Below, piece after piece: positions 5,582 to 6,614 of a stretch of DNA of 6,614 bases. The notes below the pieces were generated by a model. The model made no database searches and had not been told where the DNA came from. It worked only from the letters and a program-made list of their open reading frames with translations. A program made the translations under genes and the position numbers. Numbering within the stretch: the first letter of the stretch is position 1; every line of letters starts with the position of its first letter. Origin of the DNA: Candidatus Mnemosynella bozhongmuii. Its GTDB lineage: Archaea > Halobacteriota > Archaeoglobi > Mnemosynellales > Mnemosynellaceae. The DNA is taken from positions 1 to 6,614 of the forward strand of contig JACIWD010000097.1 of assembly GCA_014361165.1 (NCBI GenBank). Direction: 5' to 3'.

Positions 5582-6614
5582 ATGGCTGATGTTCTTCTGA
5601 TCAATCCTCCCGAAAGCACGAACAAGTACAGAACCTTTCTCAACGTTCTTGCTCCACCTCTTGGAATTGCCTACATTGCAGCGGTGCTCGAGGAAAATGG
5701 GATTTCGGTGAAGATCATAGATGCTCCCGCCCTCAGAATGGGGATAGAGGAGGTTTTAGGAGAAATAAAAAGGGAATCCCCAAAGGTCATAGGAATCACA
5801 TGCACAACCCCGATAATGCCACATGCTTCAAAGCTGATGAAAAGAATCAAAGAGGAAGGAATCGATGCTCCGATTGTTTGCGGCGGAAATCACCCAACCT
5901 TCTGCGATGAGGACACACTCAGGAGCGGAGCTGATTTTGTGGTCAGAGGAGAAGGAGAGATCACATTCCTCGAGCTTTACAGAGCTCTCGAGAGCGGAGA
6001 AGAGCCTGAGAAGGTAAAGGGAATATCGTTTTTGAAGAATGGAGAGCTCATCAGAACTGAAGAGAGGGAGAAAATAGAGGATCTCGATTCTCTTCCATTT
6101 CCGGCAAGACATCTTCTCCCGATGGACAGATACCAGGCTCTGGGACTTCCTCACAAATTCACGACGATGATAGCAAGCAGAGGCTGTCCGATGGGATGCA
6201 GTTTCTGCGCTTCTTCCGCCTTTCACGGAAGAAAGCTGAGAATAAGGAGCGTTGAGAATGTTGTTGATGAGATTGAGCACGTCATCCAGGAATACGGGGT
6301 TGAGTTCATCACGTTCATGGATGACACCTTCACGCTTCTCAGAAACTGGGTCGAAAAGTTCTGCGATGAAATTTTGAGAAGGGAAATCAAAATCAAATGG
6401 GGAGCAACAGCAAGAGTTGACAGAATGTCTCTGGATCTTCTAAAGAAGATGAAAAAGAGCGGATGTGTCGCTCTATTCGTTGGAGTTGAATCGGGAGATC
6501 AGGAGATTCTTGACAGAATAACAAAGAATGTCGTTCTCGATCAGACAAAAAGGGCATTTGAAAACATGAGGAAATCCGGAATTCTGAGCATAGCATCGGT
6601 TGCCATCGGATATC
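5582..6614 (+). CDS. B12-binding-domain radical SAM protein (N-terminal 344 residues, cut by window edge)
   Basis: My translation gives 344 codons with no stop before the right edge. Residues 1-140 look like a B12-binding domain: VLLINPP at 4-10, PPLGIAYIAAVLEENG at 25-40, GGNHPT at 101-106 and VVRGEGEITFLEL at 120-132. There is no DxHxxG motif, which fits the many radical SAM cobalamin enzymes that bind B12 without a lower histidine ligand. The radical SAM core follows, with CxxxCxxC at C202, C206 and C209 (GCPMGCSFC) for the 4Fe-4S cluster, then FMDDTF at 245-250, ATARVDRMS at 275-283 and FVGVESGDQEIL at 299-310. The family includes methylases and ring- or bond-forming enzymes; the substrate here is unknown. 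The ATG at 5582 is 12 bases after GGAG. An in-frame TTG at 5579 is better spaced and would add one residue. All 23 arginines use AGA or AGG. Confidence 0.92.
   Translation, partial: MADVLLINPPESTNKYRTFLNVLAPPLGIAYIAAVLEENGISVKIIDAPALRMGIEEVLGEIKRESPKVIGITCTTPIMPHASKLMKRIKEEGIDAPIVCGGNHPTFCDEDTLRSGADFVVRGEGEITFLELYRALESGEEPEKVKGISFLKNGELIRTEEREKIEDLDSLPFPARHLLPMDRYQALGLPHKFTTMIASRGCPMGCSFCASSAFHGRKLRIRSVENVVDEIEHVIQEYGVEFITFMDDTFTLLRNWVEKFCDEILRREIKIKWGATARVDRMSLDLLKKMKKSGCVALFVGVESGDQEILDRITKNVVLDQTKRAFENMRKSGILSIASVAIGY

Noticed and set aside
5828..6280. A 150-codon open frame on the minus strand
   Set aside because: It is antisense to the radical SAM gene, covering its Fe-S cluster motif region; the protein it would encode has no familiar features.

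Overview
The window reads as a densely packed archaeal chromosome segment, most likely from a euryarchaeon of the Archaeoglobales or a close relative. Four observations support this. Start codons follow GGAGG-type Shine-Dalgarno sites and TATA/BRE-like promoter elements. There is a tRNA-Arg with no encoded CCA. A DUF2099 ('methanogenesis marker 8') protein is present. Arginine is encoded almost only by AGA/AGG: I counted 132 of 133 codons, with a single CGA. The taxonomic placement is inference; the archaeal character is well supported.

Layout, left to right. Positions 1-315 (minus) hold the N-terminal 105 residues of a class V PLP aminotransferase cut by the window edge. Positions 379-1227 (minus) hold a DUF2099 protein. 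Divergent from it, across a short promoter region that appears to use one TATA-like core for both directions, lies a half-size EamA/DMT membrane protein (1313-1729, plus). It converges, with a 7-bp gap, on the end of a long minus-strand cluster that runs from 5479 down to 1737: aspartate kinase (lysC), purM, tRNA-Arg(UCG), then an iron-containing alcohol dehydrogenase. Beyond a 102-bp divergent intergenic region, a B12-binding radical SAM protein starts at 5582 (plus) and runs off the right edge. No stretch longer than about 100 bp lacks a gene.

How the genes fit together. lysC and purM overlap by ATGA and are probably translationally coupled. The tRNA shares its first base with the last base of the purM stop codon, and the dehydrogenase starts 27 bp after the tRNA with a strong ribosome site but no visible promoter of its own. 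The simplest reading is a mixed mRNA-tRNA transcript cut at the tRNA ends by RNase P and RNase Z. In that case RNase P processing would remove the purM stop codon, and RNase Z would create the 5' end of the dehydrogenase message. A weak TATA-like element near the end of purM leaves open a separate tRNA promoter.

I saw no insertion sequence, CRISPR array, phage gene or sign of recent transfer. The most interesting signals are the purM/tRNA-Arg/adh arrangement, the near absence of CGN codons around a CGN-reading tRNA, the DUF2099 gene and the radical SAM enzyme of unknown substrate.
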